Source: Planctomycetota bacterium (lineage in GTDB: Bacteria; Planctomycetota; Phycisphaerae; Phycisphaerales; SM1A02). From it: DNA of 64,000 nucleotides. Both the position numbers and the translations under genes were made by a program. This document shows positions 19,814 to 28,605 of the stretch, piece after piece (the stretch's first letter is position 1; the number at the start of each line of letters is the position of its first letter). The notes below the pieces were generated by a model, which worked only from the letters and a program-made list of their open reading frames with translations, searched no databases and was not told the origin of the DNA. The DNA lies in assembly GCA_003671025.1 (NCBI GenBank), contig QWPW01000005.1, positions 46,199 to 110,198 on the forward strand, given 5' to 3'.

Positions 19814-22114
19814 TTAGAGGCATGCGCCCCATGCGCCGAGGAGGACTGCGAGATCGCTCGCATCCACACCGCCGCCGTTGAAGTCAGCGCTGCCGCCTGC
19901 CTGGCCCCATTGGCCGAGCAAAGCTGCAAGGTCAGCCGCATCGGTCGAGCCGTTGTTGTCGATGTCGGTTGGGCATGGATTGCCGCCGCCACCGCAAGCT
20001 GAGTAATCGCCATTGAGCGTCACAACCCATTGCAGGGTTGCGAAGCCAATGCTTGCGACATCCGTGAAGGCGTTGATCCCGCAGCCCGTTGAGAGGATGT
20101 ACGTCGGTGCAGTCGAGCCGAGCTCGTTGCCGTTGTACACAGCGAAGCCGCTTGTCGAGGCTGCGATGTCCAGAACCACAACGATGTTCTGAGTGTTGCC
20201 GTCGAGGCAAATCGGCTCTTCGAAACGGGCCGTGACCATGCCGTCGGCGGTCAGAGGCACGAGGTCGCGTCGCGCGAGTTCCACGAGGTCATCGCCAGGA
20301 GCGCCAGGAGCGCCACCGTTGGTATCGCGGTACACAATCAGGCTCGCCGCAACTGGCGAACCACCGTTTGCGTAACCGAACTCTACGCAACGGAGTTCAC
20401 CACTGGTGAGACCTGGGAACGAACGAGCAAAGCTGTTCGCGACCGTGATGCCGCCAGCTGCGCAAGCGACGCCGCCGACGGTGAGGTCAGGAGAGTTGCT
20501 CTGAGTGGTGGTGTCTGGACCCGAGTTGTCGCAGAGGTCGGACGATGGTGGGCAAACCGCTGGCACACCAGTCACGTTGATGCGGTACTGATTGAAGAGA
20601 CCGCTACCGCATGGGTTGCCGGTGAACGCGTTAGTCAGAACCACGACGAAGTACGTGCCTGCTGGAGCGCAAGTCGTAACAGTCGCAGGGCAACCTGGAG
20701 TCGTGCCAGCGATGATTGTCGTGCAATCACCGGTCACGAGGAAGGCATTGCCGAAGCTCGCCGAGAAGAGGTTGAGAGTCACTTCGGTGTCGGCCGCGAG
20801 AGTGAGCGAATACCAGTCGGTATCGCGCGTGTCTGCGTCGGCCCAGAAGGTGCCGCCGATGGTCGAGCCGAGGCTGATTGGCTCGGTTGGATTGGTGCCG
20901 CCCGCGTCGTTGCAACCTTCGTTGGTTGCTGCGCCGCAAGCTTCGCTCTCGCTGCTGGTTGGCGCTGGAAGCGCGCATGGCGCTGGCAGCGTGAAGGTCA
21001 GTAAGCCAGTGCCCGTGTCACCCGACGTGAAGGAACCGTTGCGCACGAGGTACCAGTGGCCGACGTTCACGCTTACTGAGACCGCAGACGCGTATGGCGT
21101 AGTGGTGCCAGTGATGTAGCAACTCGCGCTGCCGTCGTCGTTGCAGCCAACGAGCGAGGTGGGGAGATTGTTGTAGTTATACGCCGCGATGCTGGTGCCC
21201 GCGTCGTACACGGCAAGCTTGTTGTCGTACGAAGATGATCCGCAGCTCGAGACCGTAAGCAAGCCGTTGGCGGCTGCTTGGAACTTGAACCAGACATCGT
21301 TGTCGAAGAGGTCGCTGCCCGAAGCGCAGGTTGCGCCTGGCGTGGCCGGCGGACCGTCAGTGTTCGCGCCAACGCTGCTGAAGGGATAGGAACCGTTCGC
21401 AGAAACGAGAGTCGCGTTGATCGCGCAGTCGTTGCCGGGGGTGCCCTGGTTGCAGTTGTAGAGGAAGATTCCACACACCGCGACCGCCGTCGTAACGCAG
21501 TTCGCGTCCCACGCGAGTTCGCAGCAGAGTGGGTTCGCTGAGCAAACCGCGCTGCAGCAAACAGGGTCATTGCAACCGAGTCCGCCGTGCACAACCCCGC
21601 AGCCGCCGGTTGCGCCAACGCAGCCTTCGGAGGCGGAGTTGAGGGTGAGGTTGAAGGAAACCGCGCCCGAGGCCGCGTTCCAACCGCCGACGCGAATGAA
21701 GATTGGGCCAGCCGCGCCGACAGGGATGCCGGTCGCGAACGACTGGAAGTCGGATCCACCTGCGCAGGAGTCATCGTCGCAGCCGATGCGAGTCAGTGCC
21801 GCGCAAGAACCCGAATACACGACGATGGAAGTGTCGTAACCCGAGGTGCAGAAGTCGAGGTCGAGGAGACCAGCGCCGGCTGCGTTGTAGACAAACCAGA
21901 GATCCTTCGACGCACCCCAATCGAGGAGGGTGCAGGTTTCGTCCGCTGGCGGGTTCGCGCTAGGGGTGGCTGTGGCGGTGCTGTAGCCCGCGTTTGGGCC
22001 ATCGAGCGCGGTGATCGCGTTCGTGCATTCATCGCCGGCCACTTGACCAAACGCCGTGCCGGTCGCCGCAAGGACGCCTGCAACGACGAGGCTCGTTCCA
22101 AAACAGATCTTCAT
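19814..22114 (-). CDS. secreted Cys-rich protein with C-terminal GC-type dockerin-like domain
   Basis: Signal peptide MKICFGTSLVVAGVLAATGTAFGQ; C-terminus CPTDIDNNGSTDAADLAALLGQWGQAGGSADFNGGGVDASDLAVLLGAWGACL; RBS AAAGGAG before 22114. Confidence 0.85.
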   Translation of the reverse strand: MKICFGTSLVVAGVLAATGTAFGQVAGDECTNAITALDGPNAGYSTATATPSANPPADETCTLLDWGASKDLWFVYNAAGAGLLDLDFCTSGYDTSIVVYSGSCAALTRIGCDDDSCAGGSDFQSFATGIPVGAAGPIFIRVGGWNAASGAVSFNLTLNSASEGCVGATGGCGVVHGGLGCNDPVCCSAVCSANPLCCELAWDANCVTTAVAVCGIFLYNCNQGTPGNDCAINATLVSANGSYPFSSVGANTDGPPATPGATCASGSDLFDNDVWFKFQAAANGLLTVSSCGSSSYDNKLAVYDAGTSIAAYNYNNLPTSLVGCNDDGSASCYITGTTTPYASAVSVSVNVGHWYLVRNGSFTSGDTGTGLLTFTLPAPCALPAPTSSESEACGAATNEGCNDAGGTNPTEPISLGSTIGGTFWADADTRDTDWYSLTLAADTEVTLNLFSASFGNAFLVTGDCTTIIAGTTPGCPATVTTCAPAGTYFVVVLTNAFTGNPCGSGLFNQYRINVTGVPAVCPPSSDLCDNSGPDTTTQSNSPDLTVGGVACAAGGITVANSFARSFPGLTSGELRCVEFGYANGGSPVAASLIVYRDTNGGAPGAPGDDLVELARRDLVPLTADGMVTARFEEPICLDGNTQNIVVVLDIAASTSGFAVYNGNELGSTAPTYILSTGCGINAFTDVASIGFATLQWVVTLNGDYSACGGGGNPCPTDIDNNGSTDAADLAALLGQWGQAGGSADFNGGGVDASDLAVLLGAWGACL

Positions 22115-22417
22115 TCTGAGCTCCTTTAGACTCGGCGTTGCCGAGTTTTGACACGCAGTCAAACGACTGCCGGGGGGGACGCTGACCATCGTCGAACGGC
22201 CGACAATGGAGATTCACAAGTTTTTCGCAGTGTTTTCGCACTAGCTCGCGGGATGTCACGCAACAGCACGCGAGATGGGGCGATAGCGATTGAAAGTACT
22301 TCAGGCATCGGACGATCCAAGGGGAATCTTCGTTCAAGGTTAACTTTTCCTAATTTTTTGGAACCAGCCGCTCCGACCCTAGCGAGCCGAGATCAAAACT
22401 TGTCCTCGACCTCAACG

Positions 22418-22456
22418 CAAAAAAGACCGCGCCCCCGACCGAAGTCGGGGGCGCGG
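22418..22456 (-). terminator. intrinsic terminator for dockerin gene 2
   Basis: Same hairpin CCGCGCCCCCGACcgaaGTCGGGGGCGCGG with minus-strand T tract as at 19732. Confidence 0.85.
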
Positions 22457-22529
22457 ATGTCTGTCTCTGATTGCTGATCAACTCGAAAGTCAATCAGCTG
22501 GTGGCACTACTTAACCTTTCGGTCAAGAT

Positions 22530-24575
22530 TTAGAGGCATGGGCCCCATGCGCCGAGGAGGACAGCGAGATCGCTGGCATCCACGCCGCCACCGTTGAAGT
22601 CAGCGCTTCCGCCCGTCTGGCCCCATTGGCCGAGCAAGGTCGCGAGGTCGGCCGCATCTGTCTGGCCGTTCGCGTCAAGGTCGGTTGGGCAAGAAGGAGC
22701 AGCAGTCACTGGGGTGCCGAGGATGTTGAAGGACACCTCGAGCTCAGTGTTGGATTCCGTGCCAGCGCAAGGAACGTACGCGCCACCGAGCGTGTAGCGC
22801 AGGAAGCCTGCGGTACCAGCTGGGTTGCAAGCGATAGGCTGCACAACCGAGCGCCACTGGAAGTTGCCAGTAGCATCGGTGCAGACCGTACCGTTTGGCG
22901 CACCGACGAACCACGCGAAGTTCGAGAACACCGCGCCACCGTCGTTGGGAACGCATGGGTTACCAGCGGCCGATGGGTACTGCGTGAAGTAGTAGTCGCC
23001 CGCGTTGAGTTCGAAGTCGACGAAGATTGGGGCTTCGCCGGCTGCGCCGAGCGCAGGGAAGGTGATCGAACCGCTCATGAGCTGGTTCGTTGGATACACA
23101 GGCTTGTTGAAGGCTGTGCGGTTCCAAATGATCCAGTTCAGGTTCTCGTTGATCGCGCCCGCTGGGGTGAAGCCTTCTGGCTCCATGCGAGTGACAGTCC
23201 ACGAGGTCGAGGTGCCGGCTGGGTCTGGCGCGATGAACGGCGCAGCGAGCCAACGCTGAACGCTGGTACCGGAGATCGCACCGCTCGAGAGACCGAGGTT
23301 GGTTGCGGTGCCCGTTGGCGTGCACACTGGCGCGTGGGTGCCAGTGGCATAGACGATTTCTTCGAGAGTGAAGATCACTTCGCCTGCGCCGGGGATGCCA
23401 GCGTCAGCGGTGCCTGGGTTGCCCCAGATACCGATGCGCCACAGGTAGTAGCTGCCGCCGGTTGCGCCAGCGTAGGCTGCTTCGCCACCGATGCCGTTGT
23501 TGTCAACGCAACCGATGAAGATGGATGGGAGGGTCTCGCCGTCAGCGAGCGAGCTCGAGATGCCGAGGTTGTAGGCCGAGAGCACACAGTCAAAGCCTGG
23601 GGTGGTCGCGGTGCAGTACAGGTTGCCGTTTGCGGTCGCCTGAACGACGAACCAGACATCCTTGGCGGTTTCAGCGGCGCAGCTGCCGTCGTTTGGACCG
23701 TCAGTGTTGGCGTTGGCGTTGTTGAACGCGTAGCTCACGTTGAGCGCGCAGGTCGCTCCAGCGATAGCGCAGTCGTTCACTGGCGCGTTGGCTGGGGTGC
23801 CTGGGGTGCAGTTGTAGAGGAAGATGCCGCAACCACCAGCAGATGATGGGGTCGTTGCCAAGGAGACGCATGTTGCGTCCCACCCGATGTCGCAGCACAG
23901 TGGATTTACGGTGCAAATCAGGTCGCAACACAGGATATCAGCGCAACCGCCCGTTGCGTGAGCTGCGGCGCACTCGCCCGAAGCTGGATCGCCGCAAACA
24001 GCGAAGGCGCTGTAGCGCGCCGAGACCGTCGCGGTGTACTGAATGTCGCAGACGTCAGCAACGTTGAAGTCCGTACCGATGATGATCGCGTAGGTACCAG
24101 CATCGAGACCAACTTCAGCCACAGCCAATGGGCAAACGCCAGCACTGAGGAAGCCACCCGAAACCACGGTGTACGACGCGCAATCGGTGGTCGAGAGGAC
24201 CCACACGATGAGGTTCGACGCTGGGAGGCCGGTGGACGCCTTTGCGGAAGTTGTGGAAACCGTGACGAAGCCGGGGGTCGCCATGGTGAAGGAGTACCAG
24301 TCGAGGTCGCGAGTGGTCGCGGCCGCGTCGGTACCAACGGTGCCGTTGATCGTAATGATCGGAGCGGCTGAGGAGAGGGTGCCGGCATTCTGGAATACCG
24401 CTGGCACTAGGTTGCAACCGCCGTTGGCATCAACTGCCTGTCCAGCGCACGCGTCGTCCTGGACCACGGTGGGGTTTGGGTCAATCACGCACTGCGCCGA
24501 GGCGCTCAGGGTGGTGAGCATGGCACCGGCGACTGCCGTTGCGAGGATGCTCGTAGTCATGAAACCGCTCTTCAT
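22530..24575 (-). CDS. secreted Cys-rich protein with C-terminal GC-type dockerin-like domain (paralog)
   Basis: Signal peptide MKSGFMTTSILATAVAGAMLTTLSASAQ; C-terminus CPTDLDANGQTDAADLATLLGQWGQTGGSADFNGGGVDASDLAVLLGAWGPCL. Confidence 0.85.
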   Translation of the reverse strand: MKSGFMTTSILATAVAGAMLTTLSASAQCVIDPNPTVVQDDACAGQAVDANGGCNLVPAVFQNAGTLSSAAPIITINGTVGTDAAATTRDLDWYSFTMATPGFVTVSTTSAKASTGLPASNLIVWVLSTTDCASYTVVSGGFLSAGVCPLAVAEVGLDAGTYAIIIGTDFNVADVCDIQYTATVSARYSAFAVCGDPASGECAAAHATGGCADILCCDLICTVNPLCCDIGWDATCVSLATTPSSAGGCGIFLYNCTPGTPANAPVNDCAIAGATCALNVSYAFNNANANTDGPNDGSCAAETAKDVWFVVQATANGNLYCTATTPGFDCVLSAYNLGISSSLADGETLPSIFIGCVDNNGIGGEAAYAGATGGSYYLWRIGIWGNPGTADAGIPGAGEVIFTLEEIVYATGTHAPVCTPTGTATNLGLSSGAISGTSVQRWLAAPFIAPDPAGTSTSWTVTRMEPEGFTPAGAINENLNWIIWNRTAFNKPVYPTNQLMSGSITFPALGAAGEAPIFVDFELNAGDYYFTQYPSAAGNPCVPNDGGAVFSNFAWFVGAPNGTVCTDATGNFQWRSVVQPIACNPAGTAGFLRYTLGGAYVPCAGTESNTELEVSFNILGTPVTAAPSCPTDLDANGQTDAADLATLLGQWGQTGGSADFNGGGVDASDLAVLLGAWGPCL

Positions 24576-25108
24576 TACAAATCCTCCTAAGGACTTGCGC
24601 CACAATGGCGCGACTGGGACTGAACGCCAACCGATTGGGCCGGCACGAAAGCGACGGAGAACCGGATCACGCGATCCGAATTCGACAAAACTGGCCGCGG
24701 TACACAACGGCACCGCGACATCGACGAACATAACCCTCAACTGAGGTGAATCAAACGGAATCGCAACATGAAATGAGGAAGCAAGAAGTTCTTGCGATTC
24801 GGTTGCAAATTGCCATGGGTACAGCCCGAAAATCGTGCAATCTATGGTCCTAGAAACTTTATTGCGCCGCGACAGCCGTTCTGAGTCGAGCGTCGGCGAG
24901 TTTCTAGGGCTGTTTCATGTTTGATCGACAAATTAGTTTCAAGAGTTTCTCGGCAAAGGAGTTAGGGCGCGAAGTCGCGCGCACAGCCGTCGAACGGTGC
25001 AAGCGCGTCAAGGGACGGAGACGGGACGCGCGGGACCCGTCGAGCGATGGTTTGGCGATTGAGTGGGGACACCAGTCGGACAGCCATCCAAACGCATACG
25101 CAAAAACG

Positions 25109-25135
25109 CACGATGCCGCAGAGAGCGGCATCGTG
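25109..25135 (-). terminator. terminator downstream of clpS
   Basis: CACGATGCCGC-AGAGA-GCGGCATCGTG perfect 11-bp stem; minus strand followed by CGTTTTTG. Confidence 0.75.
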
Positions 25136-25203
25136 TGGAATAACGGTTGTTCAGTTCGAGGCGTCGCGGCGTCGCGTTGGTTGGCGGCGCTGGTTCGCTC
25201 GAT

Positions 25204-25527
25204 TTACGGCGCGCGTTCAAGCGTGACGGTCAGGCGCAGCGAGGTCAACTGCTCGGCGATCAGCTCGGCATGCTCGCGATGTGTCGCGACGACGAGTGAC
25301 AGGCCCTTCTTGTGCGCTTCCATCGTGCAGCGGGTCGCCGCGGGCACGCTCAGTCGAACGAACCGGCACAGCGACTCCACCACGAAACCCATGTCGTTCA
25401 CTTCGTCGTTATGAAGAAGGACGTTCCAAGGCGGCAGTTTTTCGACGGGCGCGCTCGGCGCCGGAGCGGGCAGTTTGGTGGCTGTCGTTGGAAGAGCGGG
25501 TGCGGGAGTCACGGCAGAATTGCTCAT
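25204..25527 (-). CDS. clpS: ATP-dependent Clp protease adaptor ClpS
   Basis: PPWNVLLHNDEVNDMGFVVESLCRFVRLSVPAATRCTMEAHKKGLSLVVATHREHAELIAEQL, classic ClpS core. Confidence 0.93.
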   Translation of the reverse strand: MSNSAVTPAPALPTTATKLPAPAPSAPVEKLPPWNVLLHNDEVNDMGFVVESLCRFVRLSVPAATRCTMEAHKKGLSLVVATHREHAELIAEQLTSLRLTVTLERAP

Positions 25528-25592
25528 AGGCTGATTCCAGAGGCTGATTCCAGAGGCGGGTTCCAGAGGCGGGTTCCAGAGGCGGGTTCGTG
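25528..25592. repeat. 13-bp x5 tandem repeat upstream of clpS
   Basis: AGGCTGATTCCAG x2, AGGCGGGTTCCAG x2, AGGCGGGTTCGTG. Confidence 0.95.
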
Positions 25593-25841
25593 CTTTCGAG
25601 TCGAACTGCGAAGCAATCTCGACGGCATTCAGCGCAGTACTAATATGCCGCAGAAAGGCCGCAAAACGGGTTGAAAACGATAAGCCTCGAGGCAACGGAG
25701 GCGAATCACCGTGTCCGCCGATAGAGACGTCAAGAGTATACCGAGCGAATCCGCGCCATTCTGTTTCGTGTGCACACTTCCACAAAAACCTGTGAGAAAC
25801 GGACGCGGCACCCGAGTCGAACTGCGTCGACTCAAATCGAA

Positions 25842-26879
25842 TCAGTGCTGACGCCAATCGATCACGAGCTTGCCGAATTGCTCGCCCGCTTCGAGTCGCG
25901 CGAACGCGTCGCGTCCGTTGGACGGGGCGAAAACTTGGTCGATCGTTGGCGTGAGCGCGCCGCTGCGAAAGAGCGCGACCACTTCGCGAAATTCGCGCAT
26001 GTCGCCCATGGTGGAGCCGACGATGCGCAGTTGGTTCCAAAAAATGCGCGTGAGATCGGTGGTCGCATCGGCGCCGGTGGTCGCGCCGCAAGTGGCGAAG
26101 GTACCGCCGCGCGCGAGGCTCTTGATGCACGCACCGTGGATGGATTTCCCAACGCTATCGATGCAGAGATCGACGCCGCGGCGCGCCGTCAAACCGCGAA
26201 CCTCGCGCGACCAATCGTTTCCCGCGTCGAGGACGACGTGATGTGCGCCGAGCGCGCGCGCGCGATCCAACTTCCATTGATGACGACTGGTGACGATGAT
26301 CTCGCAGCCAAAGTGCCGCGCAAGATTGAGCGCTGCCAGCGCGACACCGCCACCGATTCCCGTGATCAGCACGATCATTCCCGCGCGCAATTGCGACTGC
26401 GTGACCATCATGCGCCACGCAGTGAGATGCGTCAGACCAAACGCCGTCGCCGCGACCGGATCCGCGTCGCCGATGTCGAGGACGTTGGCGATGGGCGCAA
26501 CGAAGCGCTCCGCGAGACAACCTTGCGTGTGTTCTCCGATCATTGAAATGTCGCATGGCGCTGGATGAACTCCCGGAAGGATGCGGTCGGGCTTTGGCAC
26601 CGCGGCGTTGAGCAACACGCGTTTGCCAATCCACGCGGGATCGACTGCGGCGCCGACGGATTCCACAATTCCTGCGCCGTCTGAGCCTGAGATCGTGGGG
26701 AACTTCGTGTCGATGCCGAGCATTCCCTTGCCCACCCAAAGATCGAGATGATTGAGCGCAGCCGCCTCGGTGCGCACGACGACCTCCCCCGCTTGCGCAA
26801 CAGGATCCGCAAAGTCCATCACCAGTTCGACATTGGGAAGGACGGGACTACCTTGACGTTGAATCGTGAGCGCGCGCAT
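25842..26879 (-). CDS. zinc-type/quinone-oxidoreductase-like MDR family dehydrogenase
   Basis: MRALTIQRQGSPVLPNVELVMDF...EVVVRTEAAALNHLDLWVGKGMLG...ISGSDGAGIVESVG...VLITGIGGGVALAALNLARHFG. Confidence 0.88.
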   Translation of the reverse strand: MRALTIQRQGSPVLPNVELVMDFADPVAQAGEVVVRTEAAALNHLDLWVGKGMLGIDTKFPTISGSDGAGIVESVGAAVDPAWIGKRVLLNAAVPKPDRILPGVHPAPCDISMIGEHTQGCLAERFVAPIANVLDIGDADPVAATAFGLTHLTAWRMMVTQSQLRAGMIVLITGIGGGVALAALNLARHFGCEIIVTSRHQWKLDRARALGAHHVVLDAGNDWSREVRGLTARRGVDLCIDSVGKSIHGACIKSLARGGTFATCGATTGADATTDLTRIFWNQLRIVGSTMGDMREFREVVALFRSGALTPTIDQVFAPSNGRDAFARLEAGEQFGKLVIDWRQH

Positions 26880-26935
26880 TGGCGGCGAGTGTAAGCCGCA
26901 GCGACGCGATTGATCGTCCGTATCATCCCGCACCT

Positions 26936-28036
26936 ATGCCGACTCGAAATTCTTGGCGTCACGCGCGCGCGCTCGTTCTGTTCGTCCTGACCTCCGTCGC
27001 GTGTGCCGCGTGTGACGGAGCGACTTCAAACAACATCGAACCCGCGGTGAAGATCGCGACTCCGACCGTGCCCGCTGAGGCGCCTCCGGTGGTTGCGCCT
27101 TCGACCGCGACGACTCCGGTTCGGGCAGCCGCGCCAACCGCGCCCGGTCCGATCATTGCCGATCCGCCTGGAGTCGACTTCGGCGTCGTGGAGCCTGGGG
27201 CGAAAGTCTCCGCGACCATCAAGCTGGTGAATCCACTCGACGTGCCCGTCAAGATCAAACTGGCCAAGCCGAGTTGCACGTGTACGACGGTTGATGTGAC
27301 GGGGAAGACGATCCCCGCGCGCGGCTCGATTGAGATGCCGATGGCGCTCAAGACATCGAACTCCGTGGGCAAGCGCTCCGCGTCGATTGACTTGGTTTTT
27401 GAGGGCGTTGCGCAATTGCTGTCGGTGCGCATCGACGCGGAAACGGCCTACGCGGTGCGAGCCAATCCACCGTTTATCGATGCGCTCGCCGCCGAGCGCA
27501 TGACGGGAAGTATCGAGTTGGTTGCGAGTGACGGCGTTGCGTTTCGCGTGCTCACTGTCAATGGACGAGCCGCGCAGAACGCCGACGGTTCGGCAATGCT
27601 CGCCGCCGAGCGTCACACAGTTCTATACGACTTCAATGCGTTGCCCACGCGTCCCGTGCCGCCGTTCTTAATTGTCGAAACCGATCACCCTAAGTGTCCG
27701 CTGCTCGATCTGCGAGTGCGTCATGAGACGACGAAGATTTCGCCCGCGCTTGCGTTCGCGGAATTCCGCGGCAACATGGGATTGCTCGCGGCGAAGGGTT
27801 CTTCGGAATACGAGATCTTAATAAAGCACGCGGGCGACGCTCGCATCTCATTGGTGTCGAGTCTGAATCCTGCGGCACGCATTGAGCTTCTCGAACAGAC
27901 CGCTGATGGCGATTCTCTACTCGTGCGCTTTCGTTTGACTGATGTTGCTCTCCCCCAGGGAATGTTCCTGTTTCCGTGTCGATTTACCTCGGGGCAGAAG
28001 AGCGCTGACTTCTGGCTGTATGGCTCGATCCGCTAA
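26936..28036 (+). CDS. DUF1573 domain lipoprotein-like
   Basis: FGVVEPGAKVSATIKLVNPLDVPVKIKLAKPSCTCTTVDVTGKTIPARGSIEMPM, DUF1573 pattern with SCTCT. Confidence 0.8.
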   Translation: MPTRNSWRHARALVLFVLTSVACAACDGATSNNIEPAVKIATPTVPAEAPPVVAPSTATTPVRAAAPTAPGPIIADPPGVDFGVVEPGAKVSATIKLVNPLDVPVKIKLAKPSCTCTTVDVTGKTIPARGSIEMPMALKTSNSVGKRSASIDLVFEGVAQLLSVRIDAETAYAVRANPPFIDALAAERMTGSIELVASDGVAFRVLTVNGRAAQNADGSAMLAAERHTVLYDFNALPTRPVPPFLIVETDHPKCPLLDLRVRHETTKISPALAFAEFRGNMGLLAAKGSSEYEILIKHAGDARISLVSSLNPAARIELLEQTADGDSLLVRFRLTDVALPQGMFLFPCRFTSGQKSADFWLYGSIR

Positions 28037-28133
28037 CGCTTAGGCTAAAAAAACTTACGCGAATGAGGAACTGTTTTGCAGTTCGGTGTCGCGCAACGCA
28101 TCTCTTGCAAACGCCACGCGAACATAGCCGACC

Positions 28134-28445
28134 ATGATTGCTAATCCTCTCGCAAAAGACACTATTAAGATCCGTAAGTACCCCAACCGCCGCTTGTACG
28201 ACACGAGCCGCTCGACCCATCTCACCCAAGACGAAGTGCTCGCGCTGGTGCGTCGCGGACAAACGATTCAGATCAACGACAGCCGTACCGAAGCGGACAT
28301 CACCAACGAAGTGATGCTGCAGATTCTCGTTTCGCGCGCCCCGGAACTCGTCGCTGCGCTGCCCACCGCAACGGTGCTGCGCGTTGCGCGTGGTACGCCA
28401 GAGAGCGTCGCTGAGACAATGGCCGCGTGCGCTTTAGTCGGCTGA
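28134..28445 (+). CDS. PHB/PHA accumulation regulator (PhaR) DNA-binding domain protein
   Basis: IKIRKYPNRRLYDTSRSTHLTQDEVLALVRRGQTIQINDSRTEADITNEVMLQIL. Confidence 0.9.
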   Translation: MIANPLAKDTIKIRKYPNRRLYDTSRSTHLTQDEVLALVRRGQTIQINDSRTEADITNEVMLQILVSRAPELVAALPTATVLRVARGTPESVAETMAACALVG

Positions 28446-28455
28446 GTCCAAGCCA

Positions 28456-28501
28456 CGCAACGGGAGAGCAATTCACCTTCGTGAGGTGTTCTCCTGTTGC
28501 G
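28456..28501 (+). terminator. long imperfect hairpin downstream of phaR-like gene
   Basis: CGCAACGGGAGAGCAATTCACCTTCGTGAGGTGTTCTCCTGTTGCG; no strong T tract. Confidence 0.5.
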
Positions 28502-28508
28502 TATACAT

Positions 28509-28568
28509 GGTTGAACGCGGTTGAACGCGGTTGAACGCGGTTGAGCGCGGTTGAGCGCGGTTGAACGC
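28509..28568. repeat. 10-bp x6 tandem repeat
   Basis: GGTTGAACGC x3, GGTTGAGCGC x2, GGTTGAACGC. Confidence 0.97.
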
Positions 28569-28605
28569 TGAAGCGTTGCCGCCCGATTCGTAGAATCACG
28601 GGCTG

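Noticed and set aside
22626-23846. 406-aa plus-strand ORF
   Set aside because: Antisense shadow of dockerin gene 2; Arg/Val/Gly-biased and no recognisable domain.
25528-25592. Short tandem repeats considered as CRISPR
   Set aside because: Units are contiguous with no spacers and only 13 bp; the same applies to the 10-, 11-, 19- and 26-bp arrays.
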